This document shows, piece by piece, positions 57,001 to 64,000 of a stretch of 64,000 nt of DNA. Under the pieces are notes generated by a model. That model made no database searches. It was not told the origin of the DNA and worked only from the letters and a program-made list of their open reading frames with translations. Both the position numbers and the translations under genes were made by a program. Position 1 is the first letter of the stretch. The number at the start of each line of letters is the position of its first letter. This stretch comes from Oscillatoria nigro-viridis PCC 7112 (lineage in GTDB: Bacteria > Cyanobacteriota > Cyanobacteriia > Cyanobacteriales > Microcoleaceae): contig NC_019729.1 in NCBI RefSeq assembly GCF_000317475.1, positions 5,222,501-5,286,500 of the forward strand, read 5' to 3'.

Positions 57001-59580
57001 GAGTGCAAGAGTCAAGTCGTAGTCAGTTTGCCAACTTTCGGGGGGAAGCAGTTCAATACCTGCGGTTAAGTATTTGAGGGCAAGTTCGTAAGCTGCACTT
57101 GCTTTTGCTTTGCGGGCTGCAATTAAATTTAATTGGCATAATTTAAATTTTTCTAATTGACTGCCGATGATTTCTTTGGCATAATTGAGTTGGTTTACGG
57201 TATCAAAAATATGCTCTTCTAATTGCTCTGGCGGTGCATTCTGTAGTAAAAATTTGCCGATCTTGAGATGAATTTCTTGTTTTTGATAATCGGATATTAA
57301 AGCATAAGCTGCTTGCTGCACTCGCTCATGCAAAAATTTGTAAGTGGCGCTAGGAACATCAGCCACTGGTAGGGAAAATTCATCGGTAAAGTCTCTAGAT
57401 ATTGTGTCTGTTACTTCTGTCCTTGCTGCTAGTGCGATCGGAATTTTGTAGGCGTTAATCACGAGCAAAATCAGACCGGACTGAAGTGCCTCTCCGAGGT
57501 CTGTTGCTGCGGACGCTAGAGGTTTTTCGGCGATGGTCGAGAGAATTTCTAAATCAAATTTGTTCCCGATACAAGCGGCTAATTTAAGCAGTTCCTGGGT
57601 ATTATCTGAAAGTTTTTGAATATTATCTATCATTAATTCTACAACATTTTCAGTTATTCCCATTTCTTTTATTTGTTCGATATCCCACTGCCACTCCCCT
57701 GTGATATGGCATTTTTTCACAATTTGCTCTGAGATTGGTTGCGCTAAGCCCGACAGGTTAGGTTCAGCTAGCTCGACCACATTATTCACTGGTGAACATT
57801 TAAATTGAATTAAAGTTTTTGAGTAAAGAAATTTTATTAATTGAGTTAAAAAGAAGGGATTTCCAGCGGTTTTTCGCAAAAGCAATTCTGCTAAACTTAG
57901 GGATTTTTCTGGGGCGCAGTTCAAAGTATCGGCAACGAATTGGTTGACGCTGCTTATATCCAAAGGCGAAAGGGCGATCGCGCTCACAGTGCCGCCTGCT
58001 TTTTTAATTGCTTCGGCGGTCAGCATTAGGGGATGATTTGCATCTACTTCCGGTTCTCTATAAGCTCCAATTATTAATAAATATTGAGTTCCCAGGTCAG
58101 TTGCTAGCAGTTCTATTAACTTGAGAGATGCTGAATCGACCCACTGCAAGTCGTCCAGGAAAATTACTAGAGGGTGTTCTTTTTGAGCAAAGACCCGGAT
58201 GAAGTTTTGAAATACTAAATTAAAGCGATTTTGAGATTCATTTGCTCCTAAATCTGGGACGGGGGGCTGCGGTCCGACAATCAGTTCTACTTCGGGAATT
58301 GCTTCAATAATTACTTGGCAGTTGCCGCCGAGTGCTTTTAAAATTTTTTGTTTCCAAACATGGATTTCTGCGGCATTTTCTGTGAAAATTTGTCGCAACA
58401 AATCTTGAAAAGCTTGGAGCAAAAAACCGTAGGGAATATCGCGCTTAAATTGCTCAAATTTGCAGTCAATAAAATAGCCGCTTTCCAGCCGAATCGGCTT
58501 GTAAACTTCATATACTAACGACGATTTGCCCACACCTGCACAACCAGAAATCAGCACGATTTCTGTATTGCCCCGCCTCATCCGCTGGAAGATACTGAGA
58601 AGCATATTAACTTCTACTTCTCGCCCGTAAAATTTTTGGGAAATTTGCAGGTGACTTGACCGATCTTGCTCGCCGAGGGTGATGTGGGAAATTTCACCTG
58701 TAGTTTGCAGTTGAGCGAGACAATTTTCCAAGTCGTACAAAAGTCCGAAAGCACTTTGATACCTGTCTTCGGCTGTTTTTGCTAATAGTTTCATGACGAG
58801 ATCGGAAACGACTTGAGGAATCTCCTTGGTTCCTACTTGATTGATTCTGCCTTCTATGCTTCTGCTTTCTACTTTTTGCTTTCTGTGTTCACAAGGAGAA
58901 ACTGGCGTTTTGGCAATATGGCAGTGTACTAATTCCATGGGATCGATCGCCTGAAAAGGCAATTCGCCACAAAGCATTTCATAAAAGGTGACGCCTAAAG
59001 AATAAAAATCGGTGCGGTAGTCGATCGCCCGATTCATCCGTCCCGTTTGTTCGGGAGACATATAGGCGAGAGTGCCTTCGAGTAAATGGGGATGGCTGGG
59101 GGCGGGGTTTTCGCCCGGTAGCAGGGAGGCGATCGCAAAATCAGCAATCTTGACATCTCCTGTCTGGATATTGACAATAATATTGCTGGGTTTAATATCC
59201 TTATGGATGATGTGGTGTTCGTGGAGTTGCCCAAGAGTTTCTGCTAGTTTGATGCCAATATGCAGAAATTGTTGTAACTCTAGCTGGTTGTTGCTGAGAA
59301 ACTTTTTTAGGGAAACCCCACCAAAATCTTCTAAAACTAAAACCGGAAAGTGATTGTATGTTTCTATTTTGTAAAGCTTGACTATTCCGGGGGAATTCAA
59401 ATTTTTAAGAATTTCAGATTCGTGCAGCAGTTGGGATATTTGCGCTGGGGTAGGGTATGGCGGCGTGAGAGTTTTGAGGATAACGGGTTTTTGTTCCTCA
59501 AGCTGCATCCCTCGATAAATAACTGTGTGAGGGTTTGTATAAAGTTCTCCGTCAATGCGGTATCCTGGGAGAGAAATCAT
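54052..59580 (-). CDS. Ser/Thr kinase-AAA ATPase-GAF-histidine kinase
   Basis: From ATG 59580 the protein has about 1842 residues. Order: kinase domain (1-285; HKDIKPSNI catalytic loop, KIADFAIAS in place of DFG, AYMSPEQTGRMN), AAA_16-type ATPase (about 315-640; SGCAGVGKSS Walker A, LVIFLDDLQWVDS Walker B), a long helical repeat region (to about 1390) and GAF (about 1400-1560). Last come a coiled coil and a histidine kinase (VAGVAHEINTP, NLVLNSLIHAY, DNGKGID, GGTGLGLHI). It is soluble and resembles the HstK group of Nostoc. The cyclase gene lies immediately downstream. Confidence 0.9.
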   Translation of the reverse strand: MISLPGYRIDGELYTNPHTVIYRGMQLEEQKPVILKTLTPPYPTPAQISQLLHESEILKNLNSPGIVKLYKIETYNHFPVLVLEDFGGVSLKKFLSNNQLELQQFLHIGIKLAETLGQLHEHHIIHKDIKPSNIIVNIQTGDVKIADFAIASLLPGENPAPSHPHLLEGTLAYMSPEQTGRMNRAIDYRTDFYSLGVTFYEMLCGELPFQAIDPMELVHCHIAKTPVSPCEHRKQKVESRSIEGRINQVGTKEIPQVVSDLVMKLLAKTAEDRYQSAFGLLYDLENCLAQLQTTGEISHITLGEQDRSSHLQISQKFYGREVEVNMLLSIFQRMRRGNTEIVLISGCAGVGKSSLVYEVYKPIRLESGYFIDCKFEQFKRDIPYGFLLQAFQDLLRQIFTENAAEIHVWKQKILKALGGNCQVIIEAIPEVELIVGPQPPVPDLGANESQNRFNLVFQNFIRVFAQKEHPLVIFLDDLQWVDSASLKLIELLATDLGTQYLLIIGAYREPEVDANHPLMLTAEAIKKAGGTVSAIALSPLDISSVNQFVADTLNCAPEKSLSLAELLLRKTAGNPFFLTQLIKFLYSKTLIQFKCSPVNNVVELAEPNLSGLAQPISEQIVKKCHITGEWQWDIEQIKEMGITENVVELMIDNIQKLSDNTQELLKLAACIGNKFDLEILSTIAEKPLASAATDLGEALQSGLILLVINAYKIPIALAARTEVTDTISRDFTDEFSLPVADVPSATYKFLHERVQQAAYALISDYQKQEIHLKIGKFLLQNAPPEQLEEHIFDTVNQLNYAKEIIGSQLEKFKLCQLNLIAARKAKASAAYELALKYLTAGIELLPPESWQTDYDLTLALYESAAEAAYLNTDFEAMEKWAIIVLQHAKNELDKIKVFEIRIIACAMQTQLQESVKIGREALKMLGINFPELPIPLHIQQAMAKTAAYLSDKKIEDLINLPVMTNPHKLATMRVLSSMLSATFIVEPVLLPLIVCEQVNLSINYGNSTFSAFGYANYGAILKGIVRDIESGDRFGQLALNLIDRLNALEFKSKTLNLVAFILMNGKHHVKDSLPLLEDAYQSALENGDLECVGYSAVNICQSLYFIGQELPQLERRMVNYNHLLFQLKQETVLTWNQIYQHTILQLMGKLESPHLVLGEAYSEEKLLSLLLKSNDRVGLQHFYLQKLILAYLFGDTATALENAAQAEVYLDGVAGFINVSEYQFYDSLARLAAYPSATNEEQEEHIFYAVSNRKKLQQKALSAPMNLQHKCDLITAEKARVLGNVVRAMEYYDRAIEGAQENGYIQIQALASELAGAFYLSIGREKNSKTYLTEARYCYQRWGATAKAAHLESKYSHLLTSGSISTNIETHKSTSSASTTNDSAGVLDLTTVVKASQTLAGEIVLDKLLAKMMKIVIENAGGQRGFLILEKEGEWVIEASGAVDVDRVAVMQSIPIDFVADDREVTLLAVAVVNYVARTQESIVLNDASREGQFTRTPYIIAVQPKSILCTPLINQGQLAGILYLENNLTTGAFTQDRLEILKLLSSQISISIENAQLYANLHQFNQNLENLVQQRTSELSQTLEDLKSAQNKLVESEKMAALGGLVAGVAHEINTPIGIGITAASLLAEKATKFFEVYSNGSIKRSELEKFLDTAMQSSNMILSNLTRAADLIHSFKEVAVDQSSELKRTFNVKNYLEEILISLTAKLKRTKHKIEIKCDENIVVDSYPGVVCQIVTNLVLNSLIHAYDGEDEGVLAFDFKLEGDRLIFEYADNGKGIDPENLSKIFEPFFTTKRGQGGTGLGLHIIYNLVTQKLKGTISCTSQVNKGTKFMIEFPAKISS

Positions 59581-59599
59581 GATAGTTGGGGGTAATTTC

Positions 59600-59953
59600 A
59601 AAGATGCGGTTATACAATTTTAGATTTTAGATTTTAGATTTTAGATTGGGAATGATTGACGATCTAAGGGTTTGGAGCGCGGGCTTAGAGTTGCATTCTT
59701 TTTGATCGCAAGAATTATTAAGTAAGTGGAAATACACATCGACGGTCGAGGGCGGTTGTTACGGCCGTAAACTGGCTACTATTATATAGCTTAGCTAAAT
59801 CCATCCCTAAAGAGTCCTCCTAGATACTTTTTTTGTCGCTTATTTAGTTATCTATATTTTAGTCTTCAAAAAATCAGAAGTCGCACTTTGCTATCCCGCC
59901 AGTGCCAAAATAAACGGGTGCGTGCAAATCAACAGCTAAAATCTAAAAAAATC
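59600..59953. other. Intergenic stretch before the HAD gene
   Basis: TTTAGAT heptamers fill 59619-59646. The remaining 300 bp show no gene; the plus-strand frame from TTG 59888 only extends the HAD protein with an unlikely basic leader. Confidence 0.55.
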
Positions 59954-60835
59954 ATGCAGAATATAACTGCCTCAAATCCAGCTAAGGCGACCGATCGCGC
60001 TTTTGGCACCGCAGACATTCAATTGCTGGTAGTGGATATAGACGGCACGATCGCAGGTTTGTCAAATACCATCCGAAAACCAGTCAAGCAGGCGATTTTG
60101 GCGGCCTCGTCGCGGGGAGTGAAAGTGGCCGTCGCTACGGGCAGGATGTACCGCTCAGCTTTGCGTTTTCACCGCGACATCGGCTCAACATTGCCGCTGA
60201 TTTGCTACCAGGGCGCATGGATTCAAGATGGCGCTACTCAAAAACGGCTGCGGCACTTGCCGCTGTCGAAACAAACTGCTCTGCAACTGTTAGACCATTT
60301 TGAAGAAGCGCATTTGCGACCGCTGCTTTCGATCCATTTCTACATTGACGACCAACTTTACGTGCCGGAAATTACCGAAGCTACCCGAATTTATGCCCAA
60401 CGATCGGGCATTGAACCAAATGTGATTAAGGATTTGCGGCGAGATATTCCGGGGGAACCTACGAAAGTTTTGGCATTGTGCGAGAATCCGGGGGTACTCG
60501 ACGGCTTGCTCAGCAGTATGCGACAGCGCTACACGCCTGCGGAGCTTTATTTGACTCGATCCGTTGCTACTTTTTTTGAAGCTACGCATCCTTTGGCGAA
60601 TAAGGGAGATGCGGTGCAGTATTTAGCGGAGGAACTTTTGGGTTTGCAGGCGGCGAATGTGATGGCGATCGGCGACAATTTTAATGATGTGGAAATGATT
60701 GCCTACGCGGGCGTGGGCGTGGCGATGGGCAATGCTCCTGATGGCGTGAAGGCTGCTGCTGATTGGGTGGCGCCGGATGTGGAGGAAGATGGGGTGGCGG
60801 CTGCGATCGAACAATTTGTTTTGGGCGATCGTTGA
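59954..60835 (+). CDS. Cof-type HAD-IIB hydrolase
   Basis: From ATG 59954 the protein has 293 residues, preferred over the TTG start 66 bp upstream. HAD motif I is LLVVDIDGTIAG, motif II VAVATGRMYRSAL, and motif IV VMAIGDNFNDVEMIAYAGVGVAMGNA, with the C2B cap between II and III. Members dephosphorylate sugar or nucleotide phosphates; the substrate cannot be predicted. It is a single-gene unit. Confidence 0.9.
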   Translation: MQNITASNPAKATDRAFGTADIQLLVVDIDGTIAGLSNTIRKPVKQAILAASSRGVKVAVATGRMYRSALRFHRDIGSTLPLICYQGAWIQDGATQKRLRHLPLSKQTALQLLDHFEEAHLRPLLSIHFYIDDQLYVPEITEATRIYAQRSGIEPNVIKDLRRDIPGEPTKVLALCENPGVLDGLLSSMRQRYTPAELYLTRSVATFFEATHPLANKGDAVQYLAEELLGLQAANVMAIGDNFNDVEMIAYAGVGVAMGNAPDGVKAAADWVAPDVEEDGVAAAIEQFVLGDR

Positions 60836-61391
60836 TATTTGTAGCACCAATACCGCAGGGGCGGGTTTGCCGACATTTTGAAAAAATGTAGATCGACCCG
60901 CCCCGACCCAGCGACAATTTATTATATAACTCTGTAGTTTTGAGTTCTATGCAATCAACTTTTGACGATCGAAAAAAATCCACACTTTCGGATTTTTTGA
61001 TCTCAAGTGCAGTCAATTACTTTTTTTGCAACATCGAATATTTATTTAAGGAACCGCGAAGACGCTAAGAACGCCAAGGAAGAATTGAAGAAAGCGGGGC
61101 GGGCTTAAAGATATTCTCGATGTCAATTTATAGATAATTTCAAACTCTTGAAAATGGGTTCCAACAGAAAGAGCACCGACGACTGGCCGTGTTTCGTCTC
61201 GGTGCTCTTACTGGTTCGCTCCTCACACGTCCATCAATATAGCTGACTAGGACAAGCGTGTCAATACTTTTTATAAAAATTGTTTTTTGAGTCGGCAGCA
61301 GCCTGGGTGGCGGTGCGGTGGATCGAGGCAGAACCTTTGCAATGTAAGACTTTTGATGGATCGCCCAAGGGTTGCCTCGATCGGAAAAATT
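60836..61391. other. Intergenic stretch with two hairpins
   Basis: About 555 bp without a supported gene. GGGGCGGGT (60858-60866) pairs with ACCCGCCCC (60896-60904), a repeat-type hairpin after the HAD gene. AAGAGCACCGA (61169-61179) pairs exactly with TCGGTGCTCTT (61199-61209). A further GTGT/ACAC stem before a T-rich run near 61260 could be a terminator. A small RNA in 61140-61280 is possible but not identified. Confidence 0.5.
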
Positions 61392-62282
61392 TTACTTCAC
61401 TTCCAGCAGCCAGTCCAAAATCAGAGCGTTGACTTCACTCGGCCGCTCGTCGTGGGGACAGTGGCCTGTGTGGGGAATTGAAACAAATTTCACTGATTTA
61501 CCGTTGGCGGCCAATTGTTGATAAATCTGGCTGCCGGCGATGGGCGTCCACGGGTCGTCTGCGCCCCAAAGTACCAATAACGGACGATCGACTTTGGGCA
61601 GCAATTCTGACGGTTGAGGGCCTGGAGGGGCTGTGAGAATCGAGGCAAACACTTGTTGAGCTCCGGGCTCGCAGGAGGGGGCGTGCAGGAGTTCTACGAG
61701 TTCGTCGGTGATGGCTTCGCGGTTCCCGTAGACTTGGCGCAGGGTGTTGCGGATGCGGTGTTTTTGGCGGATGTTGTTGAAGACAAACGGGCCGATCAGG
61801 GGCGATCGAACTAATTTAGTAAAAGTCCCCATCACTACTCGCAGCGGGAAATTCAGTTCGTCGGGCCGGTGGTTGAGCCCGCCGGCACAGTTGATTAAGA
61901 CTGCACCTGCTGATATTTCTGGATGGTTGGCGACTACCATCAAACTCAGCAAAGCGCCGATCGAATTCCCCACAAATACAGCCGGTTCCTGTACCAGATC
62001 CGCCCAGAAATCTGTCAGCAATTCTTCCCACAATTCCAGAGTGTAATCTAGGGCTGGTTTGGCCGAAGCACCGAATCCCAGCAAGTCCAGAGCAAATACG
62101 CGATAGCCGCCGGCCGCTAGTGGGGGGATATTTTGCCGCCAATGTCCGATCGAAGCCCCAAATCCGTGAATCAAAATCAGAGGGCGGCCGGTTCCTTGGA
62201 CGGTATATTGAATTTTGTGACCTTTCCAAGTCCAAATTAATTTTTCAAAGCTGGTTGCAGATACTAATTGTTGTGCAGTCAC
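61392..62282 (-). CDS. Alpha/beta-hydrolase
   Basis: A 296-residue hydrolase: LILIHGFGASIGHW oxyanion region, nucleophile elbow FVGNSIGALLSLM, aspartate in LLVLWGADDPWTP and histidine in PHTGHCPHDERP. It resembles the cyanobacterial hydrolases related to plant pheophytinase or dephytylase, but that assignment rests on general similarity and is not certain. No signal peptide. It is followed by a single heptamer array and the cyclase gene on the other side. Confidence 0.85.
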   Translation of the reverse strand: MTAQQLVSATSFEKLIWTWKGHKIQYTVQGTGRPLILIHGFGASIGHWRQNIPPLAAGGYRVFALDLLGFGASAKPALDYTLELWEELLTDFWADLVQEPAVFVGNSIGALLSLMVVANHPEISAGAVLINCAGGLNHRPDELNFPLRVVMGTFTKLVRSPLIGPFVFNNIRQKHRIRNTLRQVYGNREAITDELVELLHAPSCEPGAQQVFASILTAPPGPQPSELLPKVDRPLLVLWGADDPWTPIAGSQIYQQLAANGKSVKFVSIPHTGHCPHDERPSEVNALILDWLLEVK

Positions 62283-62423
62283 GGCTATTATGTAAAGTTT
62301 CGTTAACTACTTTCATCATAGCAGCACAATCCCTCTACGGGCGGGCTAGGGGCAACGCCCGACAAGAACATTCAACTTTGGCGAAGGATGCAAGATACCA
62401 GGTTAACTAAATAAACATACTCG

Positions 62424-62476
62424 CTTCTTCCTTCTTCCTTCTTCCTTCTTCCTTCTTCCTTCTTCCTTCTTCCTTC
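62424..62476. repeat. Heptamer array (TTCTTCC)
   Basis: About seven units of CTTCTTC/TTCCTTC in a perfect array, ending just before the cyclase stop codon at 62484. The same unit, on the opposite strand, is found inside the acyltransferase gene near 52111-52136. Confidence 0.92.
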
Positions 62477-62483
62477 CCAATTT

Positions 62484-64000
62484 TCACTTTTTTTGTAGCA
62501 GCCAATAAGTCATCATATCCCCCTTACCTTTTACCGGAATCACGCCTCGCCTCTCAAACAAATACTTATCTTTCAAAAGCTCATAAGTAACATCCGTAAC
62601 TTGAATGCTGCCTGCAAAACCCGTAGCTTCCATCCTCGCCGCTACATTCACCGTATCTCCCCACAAATCATAGGTAAACTTGCTCACACCAATTACTCCC
62701 GCAACCACCGGCCCGGAATTGATGCCAACGCGAATGGCCAGTTTTTCCCCTGTCTCGGCGCACAACTTTGCTATTTTTGCCTGCATTCCCAGGGCCATTT
62801 GGGCGATCGCCTCGGCGTGATCCTGTCTCGGCGTAGGCAACCCCCCGACTACCATGTAAGCATCGCCAATAGTCTTAATTTTCTCCACACCGTACTTTTC
62901 AGCTAACTGGTCGAAGTGCGAAAAAATTACGTTCAAGCGCTTTACCAACTCGGTGGGAGACATTCTCGCAGACAACTCAGTAAAGCCAACAATATCAGCA
63001 AATAAAACACTTACTTGGGCAAAACTGTCGGCGATCGTGCTTTGCTCTGCCTTCAAGCGTTCTGCAATTGGTTTGGGTAAAATATTTAACAGCAACTTCT
63101 CGCTTTGTTCTTGTTGAACTTTTAGCGCTTCTTGCGCTAATTTGCGCTCTGTAATGTCAGAAACAGTACCCTCATAGTAGAGTAGCTCACCTTTTGAATC
63201 TCGAACAGCCCGAACATTTTCTGACACCCAAATCCGGCGCCCGTCTTTGCGACATACCATAGATTCAAACCCCGAAACGGCATTTTCAGCATCCATAGCA
63301 GCCACAAATTCGAGGCGGCGTTCCGGGTCAACGTAGAGTTGCTGAGCAATATTTTTAATCTCGGACATCAGTTCTTCTGGCGAGTCGTAACCGTACAATT
63401 TTGCCAAAGCTGGATTAGCGCTGAGATAGCCTCCTGAAGGCGTGCTTTGAAAAATGCCTTCCATCGCATTTTCTACAATGCTGTGATATTTTTCTTGGGC
63501 AATACGCAGCAACTCTTCTGCTTGTTTGCGCTGAATCAAAGAACCTAATTGAGTGCCGACCGCATTAAACACGTCTATAAATCGTGCATCTTTCCCACCC
63601 GACGAACTTTTAAAGAAAACTAGCACTGCCAATACTTCATCGCCTACCAAAATCGGCACGCCAAAACCCGCTTTGAATCCGAGTTCTAGTGCTATCTGAC
63701 TTCGGAAAAAATCGGGGTAGCCCCTGGAAATATCTTCTACCCATTCCGCTTGCTTGGATGCCCAAACTCGTCCCGGCAGCCCTATATTCATGGCAAATGT
63801 TAGTTGTTCGCTTTGCCTGCGGAACGCATCCATCCTCGCGTTGCTTGCATACCAGCCCCGGGCAGATTGCAGCACAGTTCCTTCTGCATCGGGAATCCAA
63901 GCTTCTCCTACATCCCATCCGATTGTTTCGCCAACTTGGTGCAAAATTACTTCTAAAGCTGAGTGAAAATCTACAGCTTCGCCGATCGCCCGCGTAGTTT
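62484..64000 (-). CDS. GAF-PAS adenylate cyclase (5' end beyond the window)
   Basis: The frame is open through position 64000, so the start lies outside; AIGEAVDFHSALEVILHQ before the visible TTG at 63944 belongs to the protein. It shows a GAF domain (first 160 visible residues), a PAS with PAC (YHSIVENAMEGIFQSTPSG; DITERKLAQEAL) and a class III cyclase (VLFADIVGFTELSARMSP, EKIKTIGDAYMVVGGLP, TYDLWGDTVNVAARME). The lysine in EKIKTIGD and the aspartate in YDLWGD mark an adenylate cyclase. It is the second cyclase within 12 kb. Confidence 0.92.
   Translation of the reverse strand, partial: TTRAIGEAVDFHSALEVILHQVGETIGWDVGEAWIPDAEGTVLQSARGWYASNARMDAFRRQSEQLTFAMNIGLPGRVWASKQAEWVEDISRGYPDFFRSQIALELGFKAGFGVPILVGDEVLAVLVFFKSSSGGKDARFIDVFNAVGTQLGSLIQRKQAEELLRIAQEKYHSIVENAMEGIFQSTPSGGYLSANPALAKLYGYDSPEELMSEIKNIAQQLYVDPERRLEFVAAMDAENAVSGFESMVCRKDGRRIWVSENVRAVRDSKGELLYYEGTVSDITERKLAQEALKVQQEQSEKLLLNILPKPIAERLKAEQSTIADSFAQVSVLFADIVGFTELSARMSPTELVKRLNVIFSHFDQLAEKYGVEKIKTIGDAYMVVGGLPTPRQDHAEAIAQMALGMQAKIAKLCAETGEKLAIRVGINSGPVVAGVIGVSKFTYDLWGDTVNVAARMEATGFAGSIQVTDVTYELLKDKYLFERRGVIPVKGKGDMMTYWLLQKK

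Overview
The window is chromosomal DNA of a filamentous, Microcoleus/Oscillatoria-like cyanobacterium. The sequence shows dense CGATCG/GCGATCGC (HIP1-type) sites, many heptanucleotide tandem arrays between genes, and cyanobacterial gene sets: purC-omp85-lpxC-fabZ-lpxA-lpxB, a Get3d-type ATPase with an alpha-crystallin tail, TxlA/HCF164-like thioredoxin, DUF2358 and DUF4278 proteins, a NIL-ferredoxin, and large hybrid and serine/threonine-histidine kinases. The genus is an inference. I found no rRNA, tRNA or CRISPR array.

Layout. 0-3 kb: repeat-rich DNA, an ISAzo13-type insertion sequence, and the mscS channel gene it truncates, which also carries a one-base frameshift. 3-10 kb: core metabolism (two DedA proteins around sahH, icd, a glutathione S-transferase, a DUF2358 protein, get3d). 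10.3-13.2 kb: an accessory patch with a brnT/brnA module whose toxin has a nonsense codon, a DUF2314-ankyrin protein, a DUF433/DUF5615 toxin-antitoxin pair and a decayed retropepsin-like gene. 13.3-19.8 kb: a phosphorothioation-associated methyltransferase-like protein with a duplicated flanking domain, a multidomain hybrid histidine kinase and an Rcp1-like regulator. 20-28.1 kb: purC and the outer-membrane/lipid A cluster, with a Uma2 gene between lpxA and lpxB. 28.3-31.1 kb: a solitary cytosine-5 methyltransferase, a BON protein and a DUF4278 protein. 31.2-39.1 kb: rtcB, a tandemly duplicated 374-residue gene embedded in nested-palindrome repeats, and an RND pump. 39.6-50 kb: txlA, a ferredoxin, aroK, a LapA-like protein, ubiX, rnr, a proline-rich protein and clpP. 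50.3-51.1 kb: a second toxin-antitoxin scar (DUF433 with a nonsense codon, mazF with a 5-base insertion, intact antitoxin). 51-64 kb: an HGSNAT-like membrane acyltransferase, a signalling operon (Ser/Thr kinase-ATPase-GAF-histidine kinase followed by a REC-adenylate cyclase), a HAD phosphatase, an alpha/beta hydrolase, and a GAF-PAS-adenylate cyclase that runs off the end.

The lpx cluster makes and exports outer-membrane components: LpxA, LpxC and LpxB make the lipid A disaccharide, FabZ supplies beta-hydroxyacyl chemistry, and Omp85 inserts barrel proteins. Signalling is heavily represented, with two class III cyclases and two very large kinases.

The most notable signals are: (1) repeated inactivation of toxin-antitoxin genes by single small lesions; (2) tandem arrays that keep a 7-bp period while the unit sequence differs from array to array, some abutting start or stop codons and one read as protein; (3) a tandem gene duplication carried with nested palindromes; (4) a kinase-cyclase operon that looks like one relay; and (5) a methyltransferase bracketed by two copies of an uncharacterised domain with no dnd genes nearby.
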